61,572 bases of DNA. Origin: JAWXCM01 sp034408745 (GTDB lineage: Bacteria; Acidobacteriota; Terriglobia; Bryobacterales; Bryobacteraceae). The notes below the pieces were generated by a model, which saw nothing but the letters and a program-made list of their open reading frames with translations, did not search any database and had not been told where the DNA came from. Both the position numbers and the translations under genes were made by a program. Where the stretch lies: the NCBI GenBank assembly GCA_034408745.1, contig JAWXCM010000152.1:1-61572 (forward strand), read 5' to 3'. Shown here one piece after another: positions 18,760 through 27,688 of this stretch. Numbering within the stretch: the first letter of the stretch is position 1; each line of letters opens with the position of its first letter.

Positions 18760-20145
18760 ATGGACAGCACTCAACCGCAGACCTTAGTATCCCGGATCGC
18801 ATGGGGTTTCCTCGCAGTTGGGGCGGGGATCACTGTGCTCCTTTTCAATTTTCACGGATTGCTGCGCCATACCGCTACTCATCGGCTCAATCCGCAGTCA
18901 TCATTTGCAAGTGGTCTCATCAGTATTTCGTTGCTTCCGAAGAGTATTCTGTCCGCCATCAACCCGATTGATACGGAACTCCTTTATTCTGCGATGCGTT
19001 CCTGTTTTGTTGGGCTCTCGTGCTTCATTGGCTTGTTGTTGATCCTAGGACTTGTTCGACGGGATGTCAAAATTCCAACGCTTGGCTTGACCACATTCGG
19101 TCTCGGTGCGTGCCTCTTAGCCGTCACAACATGGACGCTGTGGATACTGTGGGTCATAATTGCGGGCATCTTCTCCGCAGTGGGGTGGATCTTTCAGTTA
19201 ATCCAAGGGTGTCTCGTTTGGCTGCTACAAGCGCTCCTCTTCCTGGGGCCGTACATCGGCTTCATAGTATTCGTGATCGCAATCATCGCACTCTGGAAAT
19301 GGCTCGGTCCCAAGAACCTGATCTTGGTGGTCGCCGCAGTTGGGCTCATCTACCTTCTATTTCCCTTCCTTCAAAAGGCGTGGCTGTTCTTGTACAACAC
19401 CATATTCCTTCCAGTCCTGAACTTTTTCGGTCTAGTATTGGGCTGGCTGTTGATGGCAGTGTTAGCGCTTGCGAGTGTCATCTTCGGGGTATGCCTTGCA
19501 GTGGGCATTGTAGGATCGCTTGGGTACCTGCTGATCGATCAACTGCGGACGGCCTGGTGCTGCGGCGGCACGAAAAAGGGAATTATCATGGGATCCTCGT
19601 CCCTTGGCGTCGCGCTCTCACTCATCATGTTGGTTGCGCTCGGCAAGGAATTGAGCACGACCCAGAAGTTAACTGATGTAACACCAGCCAAAACCGAAGT
19701 GCAATCGTCGGCCAAGAAGATTCCGTCGACGAAGAAAGGGAAGCGGGCAGCGGCGAAGACCCGCACGACTCAAAACGCTGTTCTTCCGGTCAGGATACCC
19801 GAACCACCCAAAGAGACACCTGCGCAGGCCATTGATAGAGCTTGGCGATCACAGGCCTTTCTGGCAAAGGACGGCTCACCTTCAAGGCTTTTCACTGCGG
19901 CTTTGCCGAGCGGCGTGCAACACTGGGCACAAGACACATTCCAATCAGCAAGTGCACCAGCCTTTGATGCACTCGTGCTGGCTCTCGCCGTACTGCTAAG
20001 CTTGCTGAGCACGGTGCGCGGAATGTTCCAGTGGGAACAATTCGAGCCGAAGGTGAAGTTCTACAGCACGGACTTCATCGGGCTCGCGGCGCTGCCTCTC
20101 CTGCTCGTAGTGTTAGCAGTAGGGGCTTCCGAAGACAATTCATAA
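18760..20145 (+). CDS. polytopic membrane protein of unknown function
   Basis: From the ATG at 18760 the protein is 461 residues. I count about eight hydrophobic segments in the first 290 residues (for example IAWGFLAVGAGITVLLF, YIGFIVFVIAIIALW, WLLMAVLALASVIFGVCL). A basic cytoplasm-like stretch follows (KKIPSTKKGKRAAAKTRTTQ), then two more near the C-terminus (ALVLALAVLLSLLSTV, LAALPLLLVVLAVGA). No family is recognised. It is the only intact gene in a 5-kb run of truncated ones and its sequence looks less GC-rich than the neighbours, which suggests transfer. A longer start at 18568 lacks support. Confidence 0.6.
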   Translation: MDSTQPQTLVSRIAWGFLAVGAGITVLLFNFHGLLRHTATHRLNPQSSFASGLISISLLPKSILSAINPIDTELLYSAMRSCFVGLSCFIGLLLILGLVRRDVKIPTLGLTTFGLGACLLAVTTWTLWILWVIIAGIFSAVGWIFQLIQGCLVWLLQALLFLGPYIGFIVFVIAIIALWKWLGPKNLILVVAAVGLIYLLFPFLQKAWLFLYNTIFLPVLNFFGLVLGWLLMAVLALASVIFGVCLAVGIVGSLGYLLIDQLRTAWCCGGTKKGIIMGSSSLGVALSLIMLVALGKELSTTQKLTDVTPAKTEVQSSAKKIPSTKKGKRAAAKTRTTQNAVLPVRIPEPPKETPAQAIDRAWRSQAFLAKDGSPSRLFTAALPSGVQHWAQDTFQSASAPAFDALVLALAVLLSLLSTVRGMFQWEQFEPKVKFYSTDFIGLAALPLLLVVLAVGASEDNS

Positions 20146-20328
20146 CGGCAAGTTTGGTGACAAGGGCACCGGATTCTTCGCGGCCTCATCGTCCTACTGG
20201 ACGGCGAGCACACGCACCAAGGGAACGACAATAAACCATGTAAGCTTAAGCCAATAAATAGCTCTGAGAAGGGGGGCGGCCTTCGCCGCAATGCGGATCA
20301 TCCGGTAGACTGAAGCTGGGGGTGGAAC

Positions 20329-20440
20329 TTGAACGTTCCTTGGCCCGATTGCCGCTGCATCCTCTGCGCCAGTGACGGACGCCTTACCGATCTGCGCCAC
20401 CTCAGTAAGGAACACATCATCCCTGACCAAAGGCGATGGC
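20329..20440 (+). pseudogene. HNH endonuclease-like fragment
   Basis: One frame starting at TTG 20329 reads NVPWPDCRCILCASDG and then LRHLSKEHIIP. A Cys pair followed by EHIIP is typical of the first half of HNH nuclease domains (CxxC ... DEHIIP). Homology stops at about 20432, where the sequence joins the end of the ParB-like fragment on the other strand. The remaining HNH motif residues are missing. Confidence 0.5.
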
Positions 20441-20442
20441 AT

Positions 20443-20868
20443 CTACATGCACGACGCCTCGACCAGCGCGAGTCGCCGTGAGACCCAACTGGCGCTTTTA
20501 TCGAAGCGGAGCGCCAGTGCTTCGAGATCGTAGTCGAAGCGCCGTTCCAGTTCCGCCAGCAGCCAGCCTTGTTCGAGCGCGGTTTCCTGTTCGGCGAGGC
20601 GCAGCGAGCGGTCGAGGATCAGGGCTTCGGCTTCGCTCATGGGCCAAACCACCACATCCACCGTGTCGCGGCCCAGTTTGCGCAGCGCGGCGAGGCGCTT
20701 ATAGCCGTCGATGACGAGGTAGCGGTCGCTGTTCGGTGCGGCTACGACGACGATGGGCGTCTGTTGGCCGGCATCGGCGAGCGAGGCGATGAGGCGGTGG
20801 TGGCGGTCGGGGTGGTGCACGCGGAGATGCTCACAGGGCCGGTCGAGCTGGTGAAATTCCAGTTGCAT
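20443..20868 (-). pseudogene. ParB-like nuclease-domain protein, 3'-truncated
   Basis: From the ATG at 20868 the 141 residues match the ParB/RepB/Spo0J N-terminal domain: LRVHHPDRHHRLIASLADAG, TPIVVVAAPNSDRYLVIDGY and KRLAALRKLGRDTVDVVVW. A helix-turn-helix follows (ALALRFDKSASWVSRRLALV). The protein stops abruptly at VEAS, where homologues continue; the next bases belong to the HNH fragment. A 69-bp tandem repeat lies between it and the small Cys-rich gene upstream. ParB-like proteins of this kind often travel with insertion sequences rather than acting in chromosome segregation. Confidence 0.7.
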
Positions 20869-20908
20869 CGCGATGGTCGTCGATGGGGACCAGTATGCGG
20901 GCCGGCGG

Positions 20909-21080
20909 GGACTGGTCTTTCGCGGCTGGAGGGGGAAGTCGGCTTGGAAACCCTGTGAGATCAACGAGATACGATATGAACTGGTCTTTCGCGGCGCGGA
21001 GGAGAAGTGCGGCCGTAAGCCCAATAAAATCAGTGGCTTTGGGGCCGAACAGGTCTTTCGCGAGAATCCCAGGGCAGTTG
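20909..21080. repeat. 69-bp tandem repeat, about 2.5 copies
   Basis: The core CTGGTCTTTCGCG recurs with exact 69-bp spacing (20912, 20981, and 21050 as CAGGTCTTTCGCG). Flanking bases are partly conserved (GGAG then GAAGT after each of the first two cores). On the minus strand the copies read RKTS-x(n)-LISLGF-like peptides in one frame, but that frame is not obviously a gene. The repeat sits just upstream of the ParB-like start and may be regulatory or recombinogenic. Confidence 0.65.
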
Positions 21081-21317
21081 GTTCAAAGGGGCGGGTAAAC
21101 GCTGTGGTTCCGGTGGCGGCAGCTCGGCGGCGCGCTGGTCGATCCGCCGGGTGCGGGCGTATTCCGGGTTGCGTCCGCGCCAGTTGGCCTGGGTCTTCTT
21201 CCGCCGCGCGGTCTGACAGTCCGGGTTGCCGCAGGCGTGCTGACGGTCTCCCGTGCGATTGTCCGGGCGAAACCAGCGGCGGCAAATACAGCAGGGTCTC
21301 TTCCGGGCTTCTGGCAT
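21030..21317 (-). CDS. small Cys-rich (zinc-ribbon-like) protein
   Basis: The 95 residues begin MPEARKRPCCICRRWFRPD and carry a second pair in ACGNPDCQTARRKKTQ, followed by the basic segment ANWRGRNPEYARTRRID. The CxxC ... CxxxxC pattern suggests a small zinc-binding protein. Similar proteins occur next to ParB-like genes in mobile regions. Its 3' end runs into the 69-bp repeat. Function unknown; DNA binding is plausible from the basic tail. Confidence 0.6.
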   Translation of the reverse strand: MPEARKRPCCICRRWFRPDNRTGDRQHACGNPDCQTARRKKTQANWRGRNPEYARTRRIDQRAAELPPPEPQRLPAPLNQLPWDSRERPVRPQSH

Positions 21318-21369
21318 GGTGACCGTTTCATCGTCACCACTGCGCCTGCAATGCCCCGCAACGCTCCGG

Positions 21370-22062
21370 TCAGATCAGGTTGTCCGGGTCACTTCTGGAG
21401 AGCAGAAGTGGTTTATTTCTCGTGAGCGCCGAAGCGGGCTCTACGTGCGCCCTGAACTCTGGCTGCATTGAAGGGTTCTTACGATCAGCGATAACACTGG
21501 TCCGAATACGCTTCGGTTTGCCTTCAGACGCACGCTCCAAGATCCCGAGTACGATGGTTTTTCCACCAGTGTTGCGGCCATGCTTTTGTACTTTGGCCTT
21601 ACGGCGTTTGTGCATGTTCCGCGCCTTGCCGCCGATGAAGGTTTCATCTACTTCGACTTCGCCAGCAAGGTTGCCTCCGTTGAAGTCATCCTGCATTGCA
21701 AGGCGGATTCGGTGCAGCATGAACCATGCCGTCTTCTGTGTCACGCCAAGGGCGCGGTGGAGTTCCCAGGAGCTAACACCGTTGCGGCAATTCACGATCA
21801 GCCAAACAGCGGGAAGCCACTTGTCGAGCCCGAGCGGCGAGTCTTCAAATACAGTGCCAGTCTTGAGGCTGAACTTCGGGGACAGGTGCTTCTCGTAGCA
21901 CTTCCACACGCGGGCATTAGCGAGATAGGTAACGTGGTCCGATCCGCAGTTAGGGCAGCGCACAACACCATCAGGCCAGCGAAACTCGACCATGAAGCGG
22001 CAGCAGTTTTCGTACTCTGCGAAGCAAAGAACTGCTTCCTGTAATGTGCTTGGCGCTTCCAT
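21370..22062 (-). pseudogene. IS1595-family (ISXO2-like) transposase, truncated
   Basis: The N-terminus has the family's zinc ribbon (VRCPNCGSDHV ... RVWKCYEKH), then LGVTQKTAWFMLHRIRLAMQ and the first catalytic Asp in EVEVDETFIGGK. After RAHVEPASAL (about 21430) the expected TDE segment and final catalytic residue are missing, and the protein ends in unrelated sequence. It is inactive. I found no terminal inverted repeats. On its left it abuts the Cys-rich/ParB-like debris. Confidence 0.82.
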
Positions 22063-22149
22063 AACTCAAGTATGGCTGAGTTGCCGTGGTCCGTCACGTA
22101 TATTATTGCCAATATTCCGTCGTTCCGCTTGCGAAAGGTGAAAAATAGA

Positions 22150-23283
22150 CTATCGATTTTCGTACCAGACCACGTTCTTGCTTTCGAAACCGGCCACGAG
22201 TAGATCCGGGTCGCCGTCGCCATCCATGTCTACGAGCCGAAGGTCGTACGCGGACTGGTCCGTGTGGATGACGTGTTTGATGAAGCTGCCTTTGCCGTCG
22301 TTCCGATACCAGGCGGCGACGCGGCTATCCTTGGCCACCACCGCTACGTCGGTGTCCCCGTCGCCGTCGAGGTCTGCCGTTCCAAGCGCGTGGGGACCTT
22401 TGATGTCTGGGTCGACGTCATGTGGAATCCAGTTGGGTGCTTCGTACCAGGTGACCCCCACGCCGTGGCCTCGGGTGGCGATGAAATCCGGTTTGCGATC
22501 GCCGTTCAGGTCGGCGATCAGGATGTTGGTGGCTCCTGTTTGATCCGCTGCGACTGGGTGTTTCCGCCATGGCTTGTGGGGGTCAGAGGGCTGCTCCCAC
22601 CAGGCGAACCAGTTTCCGCCGGGTGAGTCTTTGGCGGCGCTGGCGACGTCGGGTTTGCCATCGCCGTTGACGTCTCCGACTCCGATGTAGTGGCTAAGAC
22701 CGGGGGCGTCGCGATCGGCGACGAAGTGCCTGGGCCAGGGCTTGCCGGAGGCGGAGGGCACGGGCACGGTGTACCAGACGAGCGAATCGCGGTGCGGGCC
22801 TTCGGGCTGACCGCTGCTGGCGACGAGTTCGGGGCGCTTGTCTCCATCGATGTCGGCGGCGAACAGGCCGTGGACTCCGTCGGCTCCTCCAAGCGTCGGG
22901 GCGTCGTCGATCAGGTGGTACTTCCACGGCTGGTGGAGAGCGTCGCCGGGATTCTCCAGCCAGTAGATTTGGCCGGGATGGTAACGGCATGCTACGAGGT
23001 CGGGCTTGCCGTCGCGGTTCACGTCAATGATGGCGAAGTGAATGGTCCGAATGCCGCGGTGGAGCACGACGGGCTTCCAGTCCGGGGCTACGAAGAGGAT
23101 CACTCTTTCGTCTTTGGCCGTGATGTCACTGGCGACGACGTCGATTCGGCCGTCGCCGGTGAAATCGGCTGCAATGGCAGTTTGCGAAACGAAGCCATCG
23201 GCTATGACGTGCCGCTTCCACGCCCGCGGCTCGGCCGCGGTAAGGCAGAGAGATGAAAGAAGCAGCGCGATGCGAAATAGCAT
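22150..23283 (-). CDS. secreted FG-GAP/VCBS-repeat protein
   Basis: The 377-residue protein has a signal peptide (MLFRIALLLSSLCLTAAE) and seven calcium-loop-like repeats: DFTGDGRIDVV, DVNRDGKPDLV, DIDGDKRPELV, DVNGDGKPDVA, DLNGDRKPDFI, DLDGDGDTDVA and DMDGDGDPDLL. These form a beta-propeller of the integrin-alpha type, usually for extracellular binding. The Oar receptor ends 5 bp upstream, so it is the third gene of the aldo/keto reductase-Oar-VCBS operon. It may act as a surface partner of the receptor (inference). Confidence 0.9.
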   Translation of the reverse strand: MLFRIALLLSSLCLTAAEPRAWKRHVIADGFVSQTAIAADFTGDGRIDVVASDITAKDERVILFVAPDWKPVVLHRGIRTIHFAIIDVNRDGKPDLVACRYHPGQIYWLENPGDALHQPWKYHLIDDAPTLGGADGVHGLFAADIDGDKRPELVASSGQPEGPHRDSLVWYTVPVPSASGKPWPRHFVADRDAPGLSHYIGVGDVNGDGKPDVASAAKDSPGGNWFAWWEQPSDPHKPWRKHPVAADQTGATNILIADLNGDRKPDFIATRGHGVGVTWYEAPNWIPHDVDPDIKGPHALGTADLDGDGDTDVAVVAKDSRVAAWYRNDGKGSFIKHVIHTDQSAYDLRLVDMDGDGDPDLLVAGFESKNVVWYENR

Positions 23284-23288
23284 GTTGC

Positions 23289-26200
23289 TTAAAAGTACAA
23301 CTTCATTCCGAACTCAAGCACGCGGGCCGGGCCGGCTCCGGTAACGGCTCCGTACGTTTGGGCCGGGCGGCCGGCGCTGTCGAAGCGCACAGTGGTGTCG
23401 ATGCTGGTGAAGGACGGGTGGTTGAAGACGTTGAACGACTCGGCGCGGAACTGCAGGCGGGCTCGTTCGTGGAGCTGGAAGTTCTTGATGACGGAGATGT
23501 CCCATTGGTTGAACGCAGGCCCCATGAAGACGTTACGGCCGGAGTTGCCGAAGCGGCCGGCGACCATGCGCTCCGGCGCGAGGAATGCCTCGGTGTTGAA
23601 CCAGCGGGCGAGGGTTCGCTCCGACTTTGGCAGCACGGGGTTGCCGATGACTTCGGCTCGGGTGGATGCGGTGCCGATGCGGGCGGAATCGGTGAGGGCG
23701 GTGAAGGTATTCGGCGCGCCGCTCTGGTAAGTAGTCACACCGGCCAGTTCCCAGCCACCGAGCCCGTGGCGCAGGATCGGGTTTGCCGCTTTGGCGAAGA
23801 ACGGGAGGTCGTAGATGTAGTTGACGTTCAGCAGGTGGGCTCGGTGGACGGACGAGAGTCCGTAGTCAGGGCGTGCGTTGTAGGCATCCAGCGGGGTGCC
23901 GGACGAGGTGTCGAGTGCACGGGCCCAGGTGTAGTTGGCGGTCATGGAGAAGCCTGCGTTCATACGGCGGCTGGCGGTGACCTGCATGGCGTTGTAGCTG
24001 GAATTGTCGCCGTGATCCCGCTGACTGATATTGGCGTAGCCTGGGAAGCGGCGCAGGGCGTTGATGTTGATGCCGCTGTTCGGAGCATTGAGCCTTGTGG
24101 CTACCGGCAGCTGGTTAATGTTGATGGTGCGGGGGATGTGGCGGCCGAGGTTGCCTACATAGCCGACATCGAGAATGACCTGTCTGGGGAGTTGCTGTTG
24201 CACGCCGAAGTTGTAAGAAATGACGCTGGGCGACTTCAGCTGCCGGGGCAGCATGGTGAGGTTCGACGGGAAAGCTCGGGCGGTGCCGCCGGCGGGGTTG
24301 TCGATGTTGCCGTCGAAGATGCTGGAGGTGACGTTGAAGGGCGGGTTGCCGCTGGGGTTAATCAGAACGTTTGTTGGGATGCGGTCATAGAACATGCCAA
24401 AGCCGCCGCGCACGGACGTGTTGCCTTTGCCGAAGGGGTCGTAGGCAAAGCCAAATCGAGGACCGATGTCGCGGAGGTTGCGGTCATACGCGCCTCGGGA
24501 GAGGCCGGCGAAGAGGCGGTTCAGGCTGGGGTCAGAGGCGGCGGGAACGCGGCCGATGGCTTTCTGAGGAAATGCGGAGCCGAACAGGACGATGCCGTTG
24601 TAAGGATCGCCGGTGGCGGGCGTCTTTGAGCCGTCGGCAGGGCTGATGCCGGGGGCTTTGGCGGGGTCGAAACGCTCTGGCAGGAAAGTGGACGTGTTGC
24701 CGAGCTGGTTGTAAAAGGGCGGGATGTAGTTGTAGCGAACGCCCATCTCCAGCGTGAGGCGGCGACTGAGTTTCCAGTTGTCCTGAAAGTAGGCGTCGAC
24801 CTGGTTGAAGCGGCCCCAGAAGTCGGCATCGGCTCCGGATTCGGTGTAGTTCTGAAAGTTGCCAAGCAGGACGTCGGCGAGCACGTTGCGTGTGGTGTTA
24901 CGGGCTGTAGGGGCGAATGTGACGGCGCCCTGGTCATTGAAACGGATGTTCTCATCGGTGCGGCTGCGTGTAATGTGCACGCCGACCTTGAGCGAGTGGC
25001 TTCCTTTGACGACGCTGAAATCGTCGCGCCACATAAAGATGCTGTTGTTCTTCTTGATGCGGTCGCCGCCGGTGTACCCGGCGAAGCCTGCGATGGATAC
25101 GTCGGGGACGATGCCGAATCGGTTGCCTGTAAGCAATTCCGGCGCTGTAAAGCCGAGGCTGGAACGGCTCAGGATTTCGTTCTGTGGGAGACCCACAATG
25201 ATGTCGTGGGAGAGGCTGAAGTTGAAGTGATTCATCACGGTCGGCGAGAAGATGTGGGAGAAGCCGAGTGAGGTGATGTAGGCCGGGCGGGGCCGTCCAC
25301 CGGGGACGATGCCGAGCGAGCCGCCCTGGAAGGCGTCGATAATATCCCAGTCGTCATGGACCCAGCGGTAGTTGAGCTGTGTGTTCTGGGAGATCTGGTA
25401 ATCGAAGCGCATCAGCAGTTCCTTCGGGTCTGTCTTGCTGACTCCGGTCGCCGAGTAGTTGCCGCCTGTGCCGGCGAAGTTGGGCAGAGGAATAGGGCGG
25501 AGGAGTTTGGGTCCGTTGGCGGAGAAGCGCGATGCGGGCACGATGCGGGCAGGGAAGGGTGTGTTGGTCAGCGGATCAACGGGCGCGGTGAGCGAGGAGG
25601 CGCGGAAGTCACCGGCACGCTCGGCCACAGTCGGAACGTTGGTCAGACGCGTGACGCCTGTGTGGCTGAATTTCCATTCCTGGCTGATGAAGAAGAAGAG
25701 CTTGTCCTTCTGCTGATTGAAGTGCTTTGGGATGAAGGCGGGTCCGCCGACGGTGTAGCCGAAGTCGTTGAAGCGGAGCGGATCTACCTGGCGGGCGAAG
25801 AAGGTGCGGGCGTCGAAGCGGTCATTGCGAACGAACTCAAACAATGTTCCGTGGAAGTCGCGGGTGCCGCTTTTGGTGACCACGTTGACGATTGCTCCGG
25901 ATCGTCCACCGAATTCGGCGCTGTAGCCGGAGGTTAGGATTTTAACCTCTGCGATGGCGTCGGCGCTGGGGTTTACGGCGGCGTTGGAGTTGCCGCCATT
26001 GTCCATGTTTTCCGCGCCGTCGAGGTTGTAGACAATGGAATCGGTGCGGATGCCGTTGATGCGCTGGCCGGTGGTGGAGAGGGCGAGGTTGAAGGGGTCG
26101 AGGGTGGTGGCGACGGCTCCGGGGATGAGGCGCAGGAGCTGGGAGTAGTTTCGGCCATTGAGGGCGATCTGGCTGAGCTGGCGACCTCCGATGACGCGGG

Positions 26201-26615
26201 TGACGTCTCCCGATGCGGTCTGCACCTGCTCAATTGCCGCGGAGACCTGGACGGATTCGCTCATGGTTCCTACGTCCATGCGGAAGTCGACCGATCTGCG
26301 TGAGGCCGCGTCGAGGAGGACTCCGGTTTGTTCGCTGGATCGGAAGCCGTCCTTTTCGGCACGGATGTTCCATGTGCCTTCGGGGAGTCCGGCGAAGATG
26401 TAGACGCCGCTCTCCTGCGTGGTGACGGTGCGTCGAGCGCCGGTGAGAGGGTTGACTGCGGTTACGGAGCAGGCGGCTATGGAGGCTCCGCTGCTGTCGG
26501 TAATCTGGCCGGAGATTTCGCCCACGTTGGACTGGGCGAAGGCGGCTGCGGCGATCAGGACGAACACGGCTGTGCGGGCACACTTCCCCTGCAGCCGCTG
26601 AAACGTAGCGGACAT
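23289..26615 (-). CDS. Oar-type TonB-dependent receptor
   Basis: From the ATG at 26615 (AAGGGG nine bases upstream) the receptor has 1108 residues. It has a signal peptide ending AAAAFAQ and a regulatory-like domain (GEISGQITDSSGASIAACSV ... AGLPEGTWNIRAEKDGF). The plug includes QIALNGRNYSQLLRLIPG, EFGGRSGAIVNVVTKSGT and DFHGTLFEFVRNDRF. The barrel ends RVLEFGMKLYF. It lies between an exported aldo/keto reductase (28 bp upstream) and the VCBS protein (5 bp downstream). The operon start carries a motif shared with the regulator gene promoter. Confidence 0.92.
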   Translation of the reverse strand: MSATFQRLQGKCARTAVFVLIAAAAFAQSNVGEISGQITDSSGASIAACSVTAVNPLTGARRTVTTQESGVYIFAGLPEGTWNIRAEKDGFRSSEQTGVLLDAASRRSVDFRMDVGTMSESVQVSAAIEQVQTASGDVTRVIGGRQLSQIALNGRNYSQLLRLIPGAVATTLDPFNLALSTTGQRINGIRTDSIVYNLDGAENMDNGGNSNAAVNPSADAIAEVKILTSGYSAEFGGRSGAIVNVVTKSGTRDFHGTLFEFVRNDRFDARTFFARQVDPLRFNDFGYTVGGPAFIPKHFNQQKDKLFFFISQEWKFSHTGVTRLTNVPTVAERAGDFRASSLTAPVDPLTNTPFPARIVPASRFSANGPKLLRPIPLPNFAGTGGNYSATGVSKTDPKELLMRFDYQISQNTQLNYRWVHDDWDIIDAFQGGSLGIVPGGRPRPAYITSLGFSHIFSPTVMNHFNFSLSHDIIVGLPQNEILSRSSLGFTAPELLTGNRFGIVPDVSIAGFAGYTGGDRIKKNNSIFMWRDDFSVVKGSHSLKVGVHITRSRTDENIRFNDQGAVTFAPTARNTTRNVLADVLLGNFQNYTESGADADFWGRFNQVDAYFQDNWKLSRRLTLEMGVRYNYIPPFYNQLGNTSTFLPERFDPAKAPGISPADGSKTPATGDPYNGIVLFGSAFPQKAIGRVPAASDPSLNRLFAGLSRGAYDRNLRDIGPRFGFAYDPFGKGNTSVRGGFGMFYDRIPTNVLINPSGNPPFNVTSSIFDGNIDNPAGGTARAFPSNLTMLPRQLKSPSVISYNFGVQQQLPRQVILDVGYVGNLGRHIPRTININQLPVATRLNAPNSGININALRRFPGYANISQRDHGDNSSYNAMQVTASRRMNAGFSMTANYTWARALDTSSGTPLDAYNARPDYGLSSVHRAHLLNVNYIYDLPFFAKAANPILRHGLGGWELAGVTTYQSGAPNTFTALTDSARIGTASTRAEVIGNPVLPKSERTLARWFNTEAFLAPERMVAGRFGNSGRNVFMGPAFNQWDISVIKNFQLHERARLQFRAESFNVFNHPSFTSIDTTVRFDSAGRPAQTYGAVTGAGPARVLEFGMKLYF

Positions 26616-26643
26616 GGCGTCACCCCTTGCGGTCTTTACGGAT

Positions 26644-27579
26644 TTAAGCTTTCTTTTTCCAGTACTCCATCGTGGTGCCGGTGTACACACCCTGCCCGAC
26701 GATGGCTCGTTTGCGAACGTCCGCGATCTCAGCGGGACTCATCTTTTTCAGCGACTGGATGGTGCGGATGTTGTCTTCCATCTGGCCCTGCGTCCCGGCT
26801 CCGCAGATGGCCACGTGCACGGGTTGACTGAGGGTGTAACGGAGACACTCGGTGGGGCTGAGGGAACGGAGCAGGAAGGCTTTGCAGAATACTTTGATTG
26901 CCTGGATGCCGATTCCCATCTCGACGGCAACCGGCAAAGCGGTTTTTTCGAAGCTAAGGTATGCGTGGTCTGCTGCGTGGACCGGCATGAGGACGGTGTC
27001 CCAGTTCTTGTAGGCTTTGAGGAGCTCGGCGTGCACCTCGGGGTCGAAGTGTCCGGTAAAGCCGATGAAGCGGCACTTGCCGGCCTTTTTGGCGGCCTCG
27101 AATGCTTCCATAGCGCCGCCGGGGCTGAGGATGCGGTCGATCTCCTCTTTACGCTGGACGCCGTGCATTTGCCAGAGGTCGAGGTGGTCGGTCTTGAGGA
27201 GCCTGAGGGATGTGGCGAGCTCCTGCTCGGCCTCTGCGCGTGTCCGTTTGCTGGTCTTGGTTGTGAGGAAGACGTTCTTGCGGACGTCTTGTAAGCCGAT
27301 GCCGTAGGCCTCCTCGGCTTTTCCGTCCCAATAGCTGCGGGCGCAATCGAAGTAAGTGACGCCGAGGTCGTAGACTTTACGCACGTAGGCAGCGGCGGAC
27401 TGGACGTCGGGGTGGAGGTCCATACGTGCTCCGCCCTGAGCGATGAGAGTTACCTTGACTCCGGTTTTTCCGAACGTAGTTGTCGGAATGTCTCCGGCTC
27501 TGACCTTTTGCGGCTTCGCATAGGCTCCGGTGACGGACGTCCCGGCCAGCGCTCCACCAACGAATGATCTTCTTTTCAT
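26644..27579 (-). CDS. Tat-exported aldo/keto reductase
   Basis: The 311-residue protein begins MKRRSFVGGALAGTSVTGAYA, a twin-arginine signal, so the enzyme probably acts outside the cytoplasm. The aldo/keto reductase tetrad is present: Asp/Tyr in YFDCARSYWDGKAEEAYG, Lys in LTTKTSK, His in WQMHGV. The cofactor region (VHVAICGAGTQGQMEDN) is kept. It is the first gene of the three-gene operon. Exported members of this family are common in Acidobacteriota beside Oar receptors; their cofactor supply outside the cytoplasm is unclear. Confidence 0.88.
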   Translation of the reverse strand: MKRRSFVGGALAGTSVTGAYAKPQKVRAGDIPTTTFGKTGVKVTLIAQGGARMDLHPDVQSAAAYVRKVYDLGVTYFDCARSYWDGKAEEAYGIGLQDVRKNVFLTTKTSKRTRAEAEQELATSLRLLKTDHLDLWQMHGVQRKEEIDRILSPGGAMEAFEAAKKAGKCRFIGFTGHFDPEVHAELLKAYKNWDTVLMPVHAADHAYLSFEKTALPVAVEMGIGIQAIKVFCKAFLLRSLSPTECLRYTLSQPVHVAICGAGTQGQMEDNIRTIQSLKKMSPAEIADVRKRAIVGQGVYTGTTMEYWKKKA

Positions 27580-27648
27580 GCACCCCTCCCGACTGCCCTG
27601 TGCGACAGGCCTTTCATTCTATGCAAAGCGGATCGGTTTGAGTAGTGC

Positions 27649-27680
27649 CGAACCGTTCGTGTGGATGGGCGAACGGTTCG
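27649..27680. promoter_or_regulatory. perfect 11-bp inverted repeat, candidate operator of the AKR-Oar-VCBS operon
   Basis: CGAACCGTTCG (27649-27659) and CGAACGGTTCG (27670-27680) form a perfect inverted repeat with a 10-bp centre. Its left edge is 70 bp upstream of the aldo/keto reductase start. The same CGAACCGTTCGT-N6-GGGCGAACG pattern recurs, with N4, at 29165-29189, 70 bp upstream of the regulator start. It could also act as a hairpin after the regulator gene, which ends at 27689. Confidence 0.6.
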
Positions 27681-27688
27681 ATGTGTGG

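Noticed and set aside
20443..20868. Chromosome-partition ParB with parS sites
   Set aside because: It is truncated, has no parA partner and no parS-like consensus nearby; the setting is insertion-sequence debris.
20909..21080. Possible CRISPR array
   Set aside because: Only about 2.5 units, with a 69-bp period and partial similarity across the whole unit instead of conserved repeats with unique spacers; no cas genes.
23253..24629. 458-residue open frame on the + strand
   Set aside because: Antisense to the Oar and VCBS genes; no motif or start context.
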